In this document: in pieces, positions 46,365 through 55,747 of the stretch
Position numbering within the stretch: position 1 is the stretch's first letter
How the letters are laid out: each line of letters begins with the position of its first letter
Assembly: GCA_018401885.1 (NCBI GenBank)
Contig: JAGYKB010000002.1
Coordinates: forward strand, 176,625 to 240,624
Reading direction: 5' to 3'
DNA from: Gammaproteobacteria bacterium
Lineage (GTDB): Bacteria > Pseudomonadota > Gammaproteobacteria > Pseudomonadales > Pseudohongiellaceae
DNA: 64,000 bases
The notes under the pieces: generated by a model
What the model was told of the DNA's origin: nothing
Databases searched by the model: none
What the model saw: only the letters and a program-made list of their open reading frames with translations
Translations under genes and position numbers: made by a program

Positions 46365-46604
46365 ATGAATGAACCTAAAAGGGCAGTTGATACACCAATT
46401 CCGGTAGAAGTTGAGGAGGGAAAGTCGTACTTTTGGTGTGCGTGTGGGCTGAGCAAAAATCAGCCTTTTTGCGACGGCGCACATAAAGGGAGTGGTTTCA
46501 CTCCTGTGAAGTATGAAGCGACCGCGTCTAAGAAAGTCTATTTTTGTGGTTGCAAGGCTACTGCTTCGCAGCCTCTTTGCGATGGCAGTCATAATAAGGT
46601 TTAA
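46365..46604 (+). CDS. Double CDGSH iron-sulfur protein
   Basis: 79 residues, from ATG 46365 with GAGGAG. Two CDGSH-type [2Fe-2S] sites: CACGLSKNQPFCDGAH and CGCKATASQPLCDGSH, each with three Cys and one His ligand (C-X-C-X8-C-X3-H). Members of this family transfer electrons or clusters. Position 30 bp after lipoprotein B suggests a shared transcript. It is cytosolic, with no signal peptide, and could feed electrons to the di-iron hydroxylases nearby (inference). Confidence 0.9.
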   Translation: MNEPKRAVDTPIPVEVEEGKSYFWCACGLSKNQPFCDGAHKGSGFTPVKYEATASKKVYFCGCKATASQPLCDGSHNKV

Positions 46605-46689
46605 CTCAGTTCTTTTGATTCGAATTGCTGATTTAGCGGGCTTAAGTAAAACTGTTTAGGCGTGGGAGTAAAAAGATGTAAGCCTCAGA

Positions 46690-47244
46690 TTACTTTAGAC
46701 ATCGACGTGGCAAATATTTGTTATCCAGGCCTTGCATCGGTTCTTTTGCAGAGACGCATTTCCAAGTAAGTGCACCATCTTCCTCTTGCTGCGCGAGCAA
46801 GAGGAAGATGGCGCTGTTGCTTTCGGATTCCACGCCAAGATTGGTGACGTCAATTTCAAAGCTTAATGCCCCAATAGTTTTATTATTCGCTGTTTTGACT
46901 GCTTCCTCTGTATGCTCTGAATCCACTTCGATGTCTAAGAAACCCGCTGGTACATCTTTCAGGAGTATGACGTTTAGAAGGCGATCGATATGTTCAAAGT
47001 TCGCGAGATTAGCTTCGTTAATGTCATTAGGCAAGCGGCTTTGGGATTTGTAGAAATCATTTAACTTGATGGCTTCATCTTCGCCGAAGCTCACGGCGTC
47101 TTCAACGATCGCTGAGAGTAGATAGGCTCTAAATGATGGAATAGCTCCTATAGTCAGTATCCCCAAGATTACCACCATTATTAGTACTTCAGTTGGCTTG
47201 AATCGTAGTCGGTGGCTTCTGTTCGTATTTTCCGTAGAGCTCAT
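46690..47244 (-). CDS. Type IV pilin-like protein (copy B)
   Basis: 184 residues, GGAAGAA ribosome binding site. RFKPTEVLIMVVILGILTIGAIPSF is a near-perfect pilin helix with Phe(+1) and Glu(+5), but the processing Gly(-1) is replaced by Arg, so cleavage by prepilin peptidase is doubtful. C-terminal DGALTWKCVSA...LDNKYLPRRC is the pilin disulfide loop. Homologous along its length to 39651-40205, e.g. LNDFYKSQSRLPNDINEANL beside IEEYFKTHGEMPQSDSDINL. Follows hydroxylase B on the same strand with a gap of 234 bp. Confidence 0.75.
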   Translation of the reverse strand: MSSTENTNRSHRLRFKPTEVLIMVVILGILTIGAIPSFRAYLLSAIVEDAVSFGEDEAIKLNDFYKSQSRLPNDINEANLANFEHIDRLLNVILLKDVPAGFLDIEVDSEHTEEAVKTANNKTIGALSFEIDVTNLGVESESNSAIFLLLAQQEEDGALTWKCVSAKEPMQGLDNKYLPRRCLK

Positions 47245-47478
47245 TTATTCTTCCAAATAGTGTATTTGACAACTTTCAATCTATCTTCTTATCGGTTTTC
47301 AAATAAACTTTACGCTCAGTCCACGGTTACTTAGCTAAGGTCGGCGTCGGAATTGGACTAAACATCCCGACAGATTAATAGCTGCCATTTATAGGCTCGT
47401 TGGAACGCATTATTGCAATAATAAATAGATCCCAAGAGCCGAAATTGTCCAAAAAACTATAGTTTCAATGGTTAACGT

Positions 47479-48435
47479 TTAAAGGCTTTTTAGTCGCTCG
47501 TCAGAGTAAAACGAAAGGGCTAATTGATTCTTTATTGATAATGGAACTGCTTTACCAGCGCCAATTTTTCCTACTTCCGCGTCGCCGCAGTAGGTTCCGA
47601 ATACACGATCCCATAAAATAATCATGCAGCCGTAGTTTGAGTCGGCTTGTCGACGCTCATAGGCGTGATGAGCATGATGCTGGGGCGCCGTAGCGAAAAT
47701 CAAGTCGTAGATAGGTAATGATTTGATCGGTAAGTTCGAATGATTGAGGACTCCATTCCAGATGCCGAACGCACCGACTACAGCCATAACGCTATCGCTA
47801 GCGCCGAGCAGCGCAAGCGCAACCGGGGTACCGAGCATAAGCGTCATATATTCTAGGGGGTGCGTACGATCGCCTCGCATGCAGCCCATTTTAGTAATGT
47901 GATGATGCGTTGCATGCATGCGCCACCAAAAGAGTGACTCGTGTTGGATACGATGAAGCCAGTAATAGATGAAGCTGGAAACGAGTAGAATTAAAAACGC
48001 AGAGCCAAGAATGCCGGGAATCGTAGAAGGCTCGAGAGAAATCTGCAGCGGCGCCAGATCACGAAGCGCTTTGAAGCCAGTAGACAGCGGAGTCTCGTAA
48101 AAATTGCTGTAAAGTGGGACCCAAAGAAATCCAGCGAAAGCCAGCCAAAATGCATCCTCAGCCATCTCTTTGGGCTCGAGTAGCCAATCGGTGCGTTTCG
48201 TCCATACTCTCTCCGCCACAATACATAGAGGAATTGGAATGATGAGCATGATTGCGGCGAAAAGTTCACTGTAGACCCAGTCACTGGATACCATAAAAGC
48301 AACCAGTATAAGTGTTCCGATAACTAAAACAGGTTGGACATAAGCCCATAAGGGGCTGTCAAATTGTGATGCCGATTCGTCTTTAGCGCTTCCTGCAATG
48401 CTTGCTCCCTTCACTTGATTTGTGGATTCACTCAT
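47479..48435 (-). CDS. Fatty acid hydroxylase/sterol desaturase family membrane protein (copy B)
   Basis: 318 residues, with TGGAG ribosome binding site. His boxes HRIQHE (161-166), HATHHH (174-179) and HHAHHAYE (about 252-259) match copy A, as do the flanking segments FWWRMHATHHH, ERRQADSNYGC and DRVFGTYCGDAEVG. The main differences are the shorter N-terminal extension and the first two helices. A sigma-54-type promoter, near-identical to that of the TonB receptor, lies 52 bp upstream. Substrate unknown. Confidence 0.85.
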   Translation of the reverse strand: MSESTNQVKGASIAGSAKDESASQFDSPLWAYVQPVLVIGTLILVAFMVSSDWVYSELFAAIMLIIPIPLCIVAERVWTKRTDWLLEPKEMAEDAFWLAFAGFLWVPLYSNFYETPLSTGFKALRDLAPLQISLEPSTIPGILGSAFLILLVSSFIYYWLHRIQHESLFWWRMHATHHHITKMGCMRGDRTHPLEYMTLMLGTPVALALLGASDSVMAVVGAFGIWNGVLNHSNLPIKSLPIYDLIFATAPQHHAHHAYERRQADSNYGCMIILWDRVFGTYCGDAEVGKIGAGKAVPLSIKNQLALSFYSDERLKSL

Positions 48436-48806
48436 TGTTACGGCTCCAGCGGGTTGATCTGCCTAGATGAAATTCCTCTGTTGGTTATGCAATAACATTG
48501 CCATTATTTGATCGAACACTCCCACTATCTATTTTTGCTCTCATCAGGTTGGAATTTCTGTTAGTAGATGAATTAGGATAATTATTTCAACAAGTTGAGT
48601 GGGTGCTGTTTTCGGTTCGCGCGCGTATCTTAACTGCGTCGTTTTCTAGAGATGCGGGCAAGTACTGAGTAAAAGGTGTAATGTGCCCCCTAATGAGTCA
48701 CGGCAAGGACTATAATCGTGCATGAGCGACTGAATAGAGTGAGCATCCGCTGTTAATAGATCGGTCTTGATCAATACTTCCGGCATCAACACACGTGTTC
48801 ACGCAG
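48436..48806. other. Intergenic region between hydroxylase B and allophanate hydrolase
   Basis: A 371-bp gap without a gene. It contains the sigma-54-type promoter at 48503-48487 (minus). TCAAC-A-AGTTGA near 48588-48600 is a small inverted repeat about 90 bp upstream of it, a possible activator site. No terminator with a T-run is visible for the guanidine operon. Confidence 0.5.
48487..48503 (-). promoter_or_regulatory. Sigma-54-type promoter of hydroxylase B
   Basis: Minus strand TGGCAATGTTATTGCAT: GG (48502-48501) and GC (48490-48489) ten bases apart and a TTGCAT -12 element. It ends 52 bp before ATG 48435. Compared with the receptor promoter at 41533, only one base differs over 18. Confidence 0.7.
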
Positions 48807-50621
48807 TTATTCCTGTTTATTTGTTGCCGCTAGATACGTACGCCAACTACCAAATCTAGAGATATCTTCTGCGCCCGTTAGTCCACCTTCCTCGCAGATG
48901 AATCCAGGTAAATTTTCGCCTGATTCGAGAGTGACCTTACCTATCCCAAGCGGAGAGGGAATGCCTGCAACAAAGCTGCCCAGTTGTGCCATCGGCATGC
49001 GCCAGACCTCGACTTCGATTGCGGCTCCAGTCTGGTCTCTGACCGGGACGAGCGCTGGCCGCTTTCCGTCAGGTAGCGCGTAGAGCGCATAATTCGCTGT
49101 TGTCTTTGTTACTTTTTTTAGCACAGAGTGTCTATCTACTAATTGCCAATTAAGTGGCTGTCCATCGAGATGCGCGCCGCACACGACGACGTCGACAAAC
49201 TCCTTCGGAGCGATCCGCCCAATCTTGATTTCTGATGTAAGCGAATGCCTTGTCGCTCCGAGCTTAAGCTTGAGTCGACGTTGCAATGCCCCGGCATAGC
49301 TGAGCAGCCTAACGTCTGTAAATGCTGAGCTGAAAAGCGTAACTCCCCAGCTAACGTGCGAGCTAAGTTTACCGACAGATACTGCTGTTGCGGCATAGTC
49401 GAGTAGGTTCATAAAATTTGTGTAAGTGCCCAGTTTGGAGTTGAGAGAGATTGGGTCTTTATTGATGTCAGAGCGTAAATAGCAGGTCGGCGCCGTGGGT
49501 GTGAGAATAAAATCTACTCTCTCAACTTCTTCATCGCAGACTTTTTTTAGCGCTTGCAGTTTGTACTGTGCATCGAATACATCGATAACATTGAATTTTT
49601 TTGCAGTAGCTAGAACCGCTTTAATAACAGGTAGCATTTTTTCGGCGGCGACATCCTGAGTAGCCCAAACACGTTCGGCGACCCAAGGGCCTTCATAAAG
49701 AAGTCGCGCTGCGCTCAGAAAAGGAGCGAATTTAATTCGCACTGCAGTCCCGCCAAGCGTTTCTAATGCTTCAGAAGTCGACCAAAACAGCGCTTCGGCT
49801 TCCGCGTCTCCATCAAAATCCAGTTCGTCTGGAACGCCGAATTCGAACGTGATGGGCGGAGCATCGCTCCAATATTGTGCTGTGTTGAAAGGGTGGTTTT
49901 CACGCGAATAGGGGTCGGATTCGCTGGCCATATCGCCAATCGCAACATCTAACACGGCTGCAACGTCGCCTGCGGTCAATCCAAAAATCGATACCGAATC
50001 GAGAGATTTACAGGCTGGGACGACGCCATGTGAGCTAATCAGTCCCTTGGTAGGTTTGTGGCCAATCAGATTGTTAAATGCGGCAGGCACTCTTCCAGAG
50101 CCCGCAGTATCTGTGCCCAGTGCGAATGATACCTGCCCCAAGGCGGTTGCGATCGCTGACCCAGCACTGCTACCACCGCTGATGTAGTCAGGATTAAATA
50201 CATTCTTTCCTTCTCCAAACGGCGAGCGGGTTCCTACTAAGCCCGTTGCAAACTGATCGAGGTTTGTTTTGCCGAGAGGTATCGCACCTGCCTCTATCAG
50301 GCGCGACGTAACCGTGGCTGACTTCTCGGGCACGTAGGTAAAAGCCTCGCAGGCTGCGCTTGTCGGAACGTGCGCGAGGTCTATGTTATCTTTAATTGCA
50401 AAGGGTACGCCCCACAATGGACAGGACGCGATAGGCTTGAGCTTCAGCGCGTCTAAATACGCGCCGAGTTCCTCTTCGCTTAGTAGCGTAATCCAAGGGT
50501 TAAATTCCGCCTGCGCCAGTGCCTGCTGCCTCAGCTTTAGGATCAACGACGTTGGCGTTTCAAGTCCTTGAGAATAGGCATTCTGTATCGCTTCTATTGT
50601 CAAACTCTGAAGATCATTCAT
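48807..50621 (-). CDS. atzF: Allophanate hydrolase
   Basis: 604 residues. The amidase-signature core spans about 1-450: K (in FAIKDNIDL) with the Ser pair in the glycine-rich GGSSAGSAIATALG and TDTAGSGRVPAA form the Ser-Ser-Lys triad. The C-terminal 130 residues (VVCGAHLDGQPLNWQL) are the extra domain found in AtzF/DUR1,2. It hydrolyses allophanate to two ammonia and CO2. It overlaps guanidine carboxylase by 8 bp and is the last gene of the operon. Confidence 0.95.
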   Translation of the reverse strand: MNDLQSLTIEAIQNAYSQGLETPTSLILKLRQQALAQAEFNPWITLLSEEELGAYLDALKLKPIASCPLWGVPFAIKDNIDLAHVPTSAACEAFTYVPEKSATVTSRLIEAGAIPLGKTNLDQFATGLVGTRSPFGEGKNVFNPDYISGGSSAGSAIATALGQVSFALGTDTAGSGRVPAAFNNLIGHKPTKGLISSHGVVPACKSLDSVSIFGLTAGDVAAVLDVAIGDMASESDPYSRENHPFNTAQYWSDAPPITFEFGVPDELDFDGDAEAEALFWSTSEALETLGGTAVRIKFAPFLSAARLLYEGPWVAERVWATQDVAAEKMLPVIKAVLATAKKFNVIDVFDAQYKLQALKKVCDEEVERVDFILTPTAPTCYLRSDINKDPISLNSKLGTYTNFMNLLDYAATAVSVGKLSSHVSWGVTLFSSAFTDVRLLSYAGALQRRLKLKLGATRHSLTSEIKIGRIAPKEFVDVVVCGAHLDGQPLNWQLVDRHSVLKKVTKTTANYALYALPDGKRPALVPVRDQTGAAIEVEVWRMPMAQLGSFVAGIPSPLGIGKVTLESGENLPGFICEEGGLTGAEDISRFGSWRTYLAATNKQE

Positions 50622-53600
50622 CGCCTGATTCCTCTTGCTGCTCGATCCAAGCGAGACACTGCCCCGATTGAATATCTTGCCCAGTGTCGACCCATATCTT
50701 TTTGATCACACCGGAATGCTGTGCCTGCACGTCTATCTCCATTTTCATTGATTCTAGTATCAGAAGTGTTTCCCCCTTTCTGATGAAGTCACCTTCCTTG
50801 AGTTCGATGCTCCACACGTTACCCGAAAGTGTACTGTCGATGGTTACCGAGCCCTCTGGAATCAGGCTGAGGTCTACGGTGCTCTCTGCTGCTTCAGGAG
50901 CATCAAACGTAAACTGTCCGTCTTCACGCCAGCGCCGTAGCTCGTCTTCGAAGGCTCGCTCTCTGATGCTATTAAACGCTATTGTCTCCGTTTCAATTTT
51001 TGCCAGCCAGTTTTGGTAGTCACCGAGGGAAAACTCAGTCTCTTCTATTCGAAGTGAAACCTTACCTTTGGGGAAGTCGCGCCGAAACTCTGCAAGCTCT
51101 TCGGTGCTTACTTCATAGAATTGAATTTGATCAAAGTAGCGAAGAAGCCAAGGTTGGGTGAACTCGGTCGTTTGTTTGTAGCGATTCCACATCTGTGAGG
51201 TCCGTCCTACAAATTGATAGCCGCCGGGCCCCTCCATGCCGTAGACACACATATAGGCTCCGCCTATACCAACGGAGTTCTCGGCAGTCCAAGTTCGGGC
51301 GGGATTGTACTTAGTAGTCACCAGCCTGTGTCGTGGATCGACTGGCGTCGCCACCGGAGCGCCCAAGTAGACATCGCCGAGACCCATGACTAGGTAAGAC
51401 GCATCGAAAACGATCTTCTTGACGTCATCCACCGAACCTAGCCCGTTCATGCGCCGTATGAATTCAAGGTTGCTAGGGCACCAGGGCGCGCCTGGCCTTA
51501 CCGATTGTGTGTATTTCTGTATAGCAAGCTTACAGGCCTCGTCGTCCCAGCTCAGTGGCAGATAGACCTTGCGTCCCGGTACAGCAAGATCATTAGTGGT
51601 TAGAACATTGACGGTCATTTCTAGGCACTCGAGAAGAGAGTCTAATGTTAGCCGCTGGCTATCGTAGTGGATCTGGAGCGAGCGAATGCCAGGCGTCAGT
51701 TCTTTCACCCCTTCGATTCCTTGGCGCTCGAGTTCTCGCATCAGTGCATGAACTTTAAAGCGACGGGCGATATCTAACACCGGGGGACCGACTTCGACTA
51801 GCAGGAAGTGGTCGCCCGCTAAGCGGCATATTAGGTCGTCACCCTCCCACTGCAGCTGCTTAACGATCGGGTGGGTCAGCGTCAGCGAGCCCTGACTCTC
51901 TACCGGCAAGGGCATCGTGAGATTTTGAATCGCTATCGTTTGCGAGGCCTCGGCAGCTACGGCAGCTTTATAACTTACCGGAATAAAACGCACGCTCTGA
52001 CCCGGAGACAACTGACCTAGCTTCCATAGGTCTGCTGTGATGACTGTGGCGGGGCAGACGAAACCGCCGAGCGAAGGTCCATCGGGCCCAAGTATAACGG
52101 GCATGTCGCCTGTAAAATCGACCGCGCCAAAAGCATAAGCATTGTCATGGATGTTCGAAGGGTGCATTCCCGCTTCACCGCCTGAGGCTCGCGCCCAAGT
52201 TGGCTTGGGTCCAATTAAACGCACTCCAGTACGACTCGAATTGAAGTGAACCTTCCATTCGCTTGCAAAAAACTCAGTGATATCTTCATTTGTAAAAAAA
52301 TCAGGTGCGCCATGTGGCCCATAGATAACCCTGAGCTCCATAACTTGCGGTATTTTAGGTATGTCAACTGTGCGCGGTTTTACAGTTGTTTTGAGTTTTA
52401 TTGGCGCGCCGAGGTGCAGCACGTCTCCGGCTCTAAGCGCTCGACCGACGTGGCCACCAAACTGTCCAAGAGTAAACGTCGCGCGCGACCCAAGATATAA
52501 GGGGCAGTCGATGCCGCCTGTCACGGCAAGATAAGCGCGCGCGCCAGCGCCTACAACCTTGCCCATCGTTAGGGTCTGGCCTGCAGAAACGAAAATCTTC
52601 GCATAGCGACGCACCTTGACGCCATCTAACTCGGCCTGCATATCGGCCCCTGTCAGCGCAATTGTGGCATCTGTCTCGAACCGGAGACTTGGTCCACATG
52701 CGGTCATTTCCAACCCCGCCGTGGTCTCGGGGTTTTCGAGAAGCTTATTTGCCACGCGCAAGGAGTACGAATCCATCGGACCCGAGGGAGGAACGCCAAC
52801 GTTCCAGTAGCCCTGTCTGCCGGGAAAGTCTTGAATAGTGGTTTGGGTGCCCGCAGCGAGTACGCGAATTGTCGAATAACTTGGAGTGTGGTCAGAGAGG
52901 GTCTTGGTGAGTAGCTGGCCAGTTTGCGCTGTAGCCGTTGCTAGCACTGACGCAACATAGTCTAGATTGGTCTCGATACCATAGACGCGAGTTTTTTCGA
53001 GCACGTCGGTAAGCAAAGCGAGCGCCTCCTCGCGAGTGTCCTTGTAAACGATTAGTTTTCCTAACATCGGATCAAACAGCGAGGGAATCTCTATGCCCGC
53101 TTCAATCCACGTGTCGACACGCAGTCCGTCGATTTCCGGGAAGAAGACGTCAGATAGTAGGCCCGCGCTAGGCTGGAAATCCTGTTGTGTATCCTCAGCA
53201 TAGAGCCTCACTTGAATCGCGTGGCCTGAGGGGCGAAGTGCTGTTCGAATTGACTCGAGACTCGGCAGATCCCCCGCAGCCAGTCTCAGCATGTATTCGA
53301 CAATGTCGATCTTGAAAACCTCCTCTGTCACGCCGTGTTCTACCTGTAGCCGCGTGTTTACTTCTAGAAAGTAAAAGGCGTTCTGATCTACGTCGAAGAT
53401 AAATTCGACTGTGCCGGCATTACGGTAGTTAACCGAAGCCATTAAATCCTCGGCGATGCGATGCATAGACTCACGCACCGTTTGATCCAGATTCGGTGCA
53501 GGGCTCTCTTCTATGACTTTTTGATTTCTTCGCTGCGCTGAGCAGTCCCTCTCGCCTAAAGCAATGGCGCTGCCCTCGCCATCGCCAAAAATTTGGACCT

Positions 53601-54225
53601 CGATATGGCGTGCCTTGTCGATGAATTTCTCGAGGAATACTGCGTCATTGGAAAAATAATTAGTGCTAAGCCTACGAACGCTATCCCAGACATTTGTCAA
53701 TTCTTCTATGTCTCTGCAAACCTGCATGCCAATGCCGCCACCGCCGGCGCTACTTTTTAGCATAACCGGAAATCCGATCTCCTGTGCGCAGCGGACCGCC
53801 TCGGTTACATCTGTTAAGACTCCTGATCCAGGAAGCAGTGGAACATTCGCTTGCTCCGCCGCCTCGCGCGCGAGGTGTTTGAGACCAAAGACGTTAATCT
53901 GATCTGGCGTTGGGCCGACAAAGCAGATGCCTTGAGATTCGCAGCGCTCGACAAATGTTGGGTTTTCGCTTAGAAAGCCGTAGCCTGGATGAATGGCATC
54001 GGCGTTTTCTGCCAGTGCGATTTCAAGGATTTTTGTCTGATTTAGGTAGGTATCTGAGACTGTGCCGGTGCCTAGATTAACGGCGATATCAGCAAGCTGC
54101 ACGTGAAGGCTGTCCTGATCTTTTTCGTGGTAAACCACGATGGACTGAATGCCAAGTTTTTTGAGAGTTCGGATGATTCGAGTAGCGATTGCCCCTCGAT
54201 TGGCAATTAATACACGCTTAAACAT
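50614..54225 (-). CDS. Biotin-dependent guanidine carboxylase (urea carboxylase family)
   Basis: 1203 residues. Biotin carboxylase domain 1-450 (RVLIANRGAIATRIIRTLK, GGGGIGMQV, LEVNTRLQVEHGVTEE); KipI/KipA-like carboxyltransferase region about 470-1050 (SGPMDSYSLRVANKLLEN, VGIGGAYMCVYGMEGPGGYQFVGRTSQMWN); C-terminal BCCP with ESMKM, biotin on Lys1161. Homologues are usually annotated urea carboxylase. The guanidine-I riboswitch and the two DUF1989 genes in the operon point to carboxylation of guanidine, as established for such loci. Relative activity on urea cannot be read from the sequence. Confidence 0.9.
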   Translation of the reverse strand: MFKRVLIANRGAIATRIIRTLKKLGIQSIVVYHEKDQDSLHVQLADIAVNLGTGTVSDTYLNQTKILEIALAENADAIHPGYGFLSENPTFVERCESQGICFVGPTPDQINVFGLKHLAREAAEQANVPLLPGSGVLTDVTEAVRCAQEIGFPVMLKSSAGGGGIGMQVCRDIEELTNVWDSVRRLSTNYFSNDAVFLEKFIDKARHIEVQIFGDGEGSAIALGERDCSAQRRNQKVIEESPAPNLDQTVRESMHRIAEDLMASVNYRNAGTVEFIFDVDQNAFYFLEVNTRLQVEHGVTEEVFKIDIVEYMLRLAAGDLPSLESIRTALRPSGHAIQVRLYAEDTQQDFQPSAGLLSDVFFPEIDGLRVDTWIEAGIEIPSLFDPMLGKLIVYKDTREEALALLTDVLEKTRVYGIETNLDYVASVLATATAQTGQLLTKTLSDHTPSYSTIRVLAAGTQTTIQDFPGRQGYWNVGVPPSGPMDSYSLRVANKLLENPETTAGLEMTACGPSLRFETDATIALTGADMQAELDGVKVRRYAKIFVSAGQTLTMGKVVGAGARAYLAVTGGIDCPLYLGSRATFTLGQFGGHVGRALRAGDVLHLGAPIKLKTTVKPRTVDIPKIPQVMELRVIYGPHGAPDFFTNEDITEFFASEWKVHFNSSRTGVRLIGPKPTWARASGGEAGMHPSNIHDNAYAFGAVDFTGDMPVILGPDGPSLGGFVCPATVITADLWKLGQLSPGQSVRFIPVSYKAAVAAEASQTIAIQNLTMPLPVESQGSLTLTHPIVKQLQWEGDDLICRLAGDHFLLVEVGPPVLDIARRFKVHALMRELERQGIEGVKELTPGIRSLQIHYDSQRLTLDSLLECLEMTVNVLTTNDLAVPGRKVYLPLSWDDEACKLAIQKYTQSVRPGAPWCPSNLEFIRRMNGLGSVDDVKKIVFDASYLVMGLGDVYLGAPVATPVDPRHRLVTTKYNPARTWTAENSVGIGGAYMCVYGMEGPGGYQFVGRTSQMWNRYKQTTEFTQPWLLRYFDQIQFYEVSTEELAEFRRDFPKGKVSLRIEETEFSLGDYQNWLAKIETETIAFNSIRERAFEDELRRWREDGQFTFDAPEAAESTVDLSLIPEGSVTIDSTLSGNVWSIELKEGDFIRKGETLLILESMKMEIDVQAQHSGVIKKIWVDTGQDIQSGQCLAWIEQQEESGDE

Positions 54226-54314
54226 GGTTGTTCTCTGGCTTGGTTGGGTCGTCCCAGAGTGATAAAAACTTCGGCAGGTCGTCCTGGCCGATGCTGTCCT
54301 TCTAAATTTCTAAA

Positions 54315-54965
54315 CTATACTGACGCTGCGCTCCAAATTGCGACCTCTATAGGCGTCGGGTTATAGGCGTTACACGGATTGTTTAGCTGTGGGCAGTTTG
54401 AGATAAGTACTATTGCATCCATCTTTGCCGTTAGTTCGACATATTTACCTGGGGCTGAAACGCCATCAGCGAATTCTAGGCCGCCGCTAGGAGTCACGGG
54501 AACATTCATAAAAAAGTTAATATTGTGGCCAATGTCTTCCTTGGCGAGTCCGAATTCTTCATGCTCGATAATCGCGAGCATCCAGCTGTCTCTACAAGAG
54601 TGCATAAAACGCTTTTCGAGATCGTATCGAACTGTATTGGACTCGCTTGAACAGGCCCCACCAACGGTGTCGTGTCTGCCGCAGGTGTCGGCGACTATTT
54701 CTAAAAGGTCGCGATTCAAGTTGGTTTTCAGCTTCGATCCGGTGGTGAGATAAAGCGAGCCCTGCTCTCGAACGGTATCGCTGGCGCTGTAGCGTTCGCT
54801 TGGATCCGCTGCATTAAAAAAAAGCGTATCCGCAGCCTGGTTACCTTCTAAATCTGTGATGCGAATAGTTTCTCCAGCGGCAATTTTGCGAATAAAGTAA
54901 TTACCCGCGTCAATAATATCGCGAGTTTTCGCAGCCGTGAGATCTTGTATGCTTTCTCGAATCAC
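54315..54965 (-). CDS. Carboxyguanidine deiminase subunit (DUF1989, UAAP type)
   Basis: 216 residues of the DUF1989 family, formerly called urea carboxylase-associated protein. [34 protein letters not shown] is the N-terminal signature; [13 protein letters not shown] and [20 protein letters not shown] contain the conserved Cys/His of the metal site. In guanidine loci the two DUF1989 proteins act together to deiminate carboxyguanidine to allophanate. Its start overlaps the stop of the next DUF1989 gene by 4 bp. Confidence 0.88.
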   Translation of the reverse strand: MIRESIQDLTAAKTRDIIDAGNYFIRKIAAGETIRITDLEGNQAADTLFFNAADPSERYSASDTVREQGSLYLTTGSKLKTNLNRDLLEIVADTCGRHDTVGGACSSESNTVRYDLEKRFMHSCRDSWMLAIIEHEEFGLAKEDIGHNINFFMNVPVTPSGGLEFADGVSAPGKYVELTAKMDAIVLISNCPQLNNPCNAYNPTPIEVAIWSAASV

Positions 54966-55696
54966 AGTCCTGCTCCTAGGTGATAAAGTGCATTGTTCTG
55001 AAAACCCCTGCGGTTTTCATCGCAAAGGTTCGCACAGTAGTCATCTGCTAGAACGGGTTGCGCAATACGCAGGTGAATTTTTACAGGTTTGCGAGGGTAC
55101 TCTACGCTGCTGCTCATTGGATGTGGGCAGTTATGCATCAGCACTAATGTGTCCATCTCGAATCGCAGCGTTACTGAATCACCTGCGATACTTTGGCGAC
55201 TGAGCGCAAGCCTACCTTGGTCGTCTGCGGAGACTTCAGAGAATAAATTGAGATTTGCTGCAAGATCTTGCTTGTAAAGCCGATACTTTGCGAGCTCGAC
55301 CAAGAACGCGTCGTGCCCGTTCTGAAGCCATGTATTGCGATCGCTCTGATAGTCTCTCTTACCCCATCTATCGGCGATATGCTTCGGGTGACTATTTCCG
55401 CAAACTGTATCGTGCCAGCCAAACGAATCTTCTGTTAGCGAAGCAAAAATGCGACCCATATCGGAATAGAGGCAGTGTCCACGCGTTAACTTAAAAGTGT
55501 GCTGGCACTTTAGCGAATCGGGTGCGTTGTATTTTTCGCTTAAAAGAAAAGGGTTATAGAAGAGCATTCCAACGTTAGCGCCGCCTTCGATATCGGTTAG
55601 TTGCATTTGCATCCCTCGCCGAACCGTAAGCGACCAGTGAGCGCCGGGCACAAGCGTTGTCGTATAATCTTTCGGGATCATTTCTTTGATAGTCAC
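54962..55696 (-). CDS. Carboxyguanidine deiminase subunit (DUF1989, second paralogue)
   Basis: 244 residues of DUF1989, longer than its partner. [31 protein letters not shown] corresponds to the partner's N-terminal motif; [12 protein letters not shown] and [11 protein letters not shown] hold probable metal ligands. The pair is translationally coupled (ATGA). Which one is named CgdA and which CgdB I leave open. Confidence 0.88.
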   Translation of the reverse strand: MTIKEMIPKDYTTTLVPGAHWSLTVRRGMQMQLTDIEGGANVGMLFYNPFLLSEKYNAPDSLKCQHTFKLTRGHCLYSDMGRIFASLTEDSFGWHDTVCGNSHPKHIADRWGKRDYQSDRNTWLQNGHDAFLVELAKYRLYKQDLAANLNLFSEVSADDQGRLALSRQSIAGDSVTLRFEMDTLVLMHNCPHPMSSSVEYPRKPVKIHLRIAQPVLADDYCANLCDENRRGFQNNALYHLGAGL

Positions 55697-55747
55697 TAGA
55701 TGTCTTCCGCTTTAATTTCTGTATAGCCTAGTTAAGAACTGTTTAAA

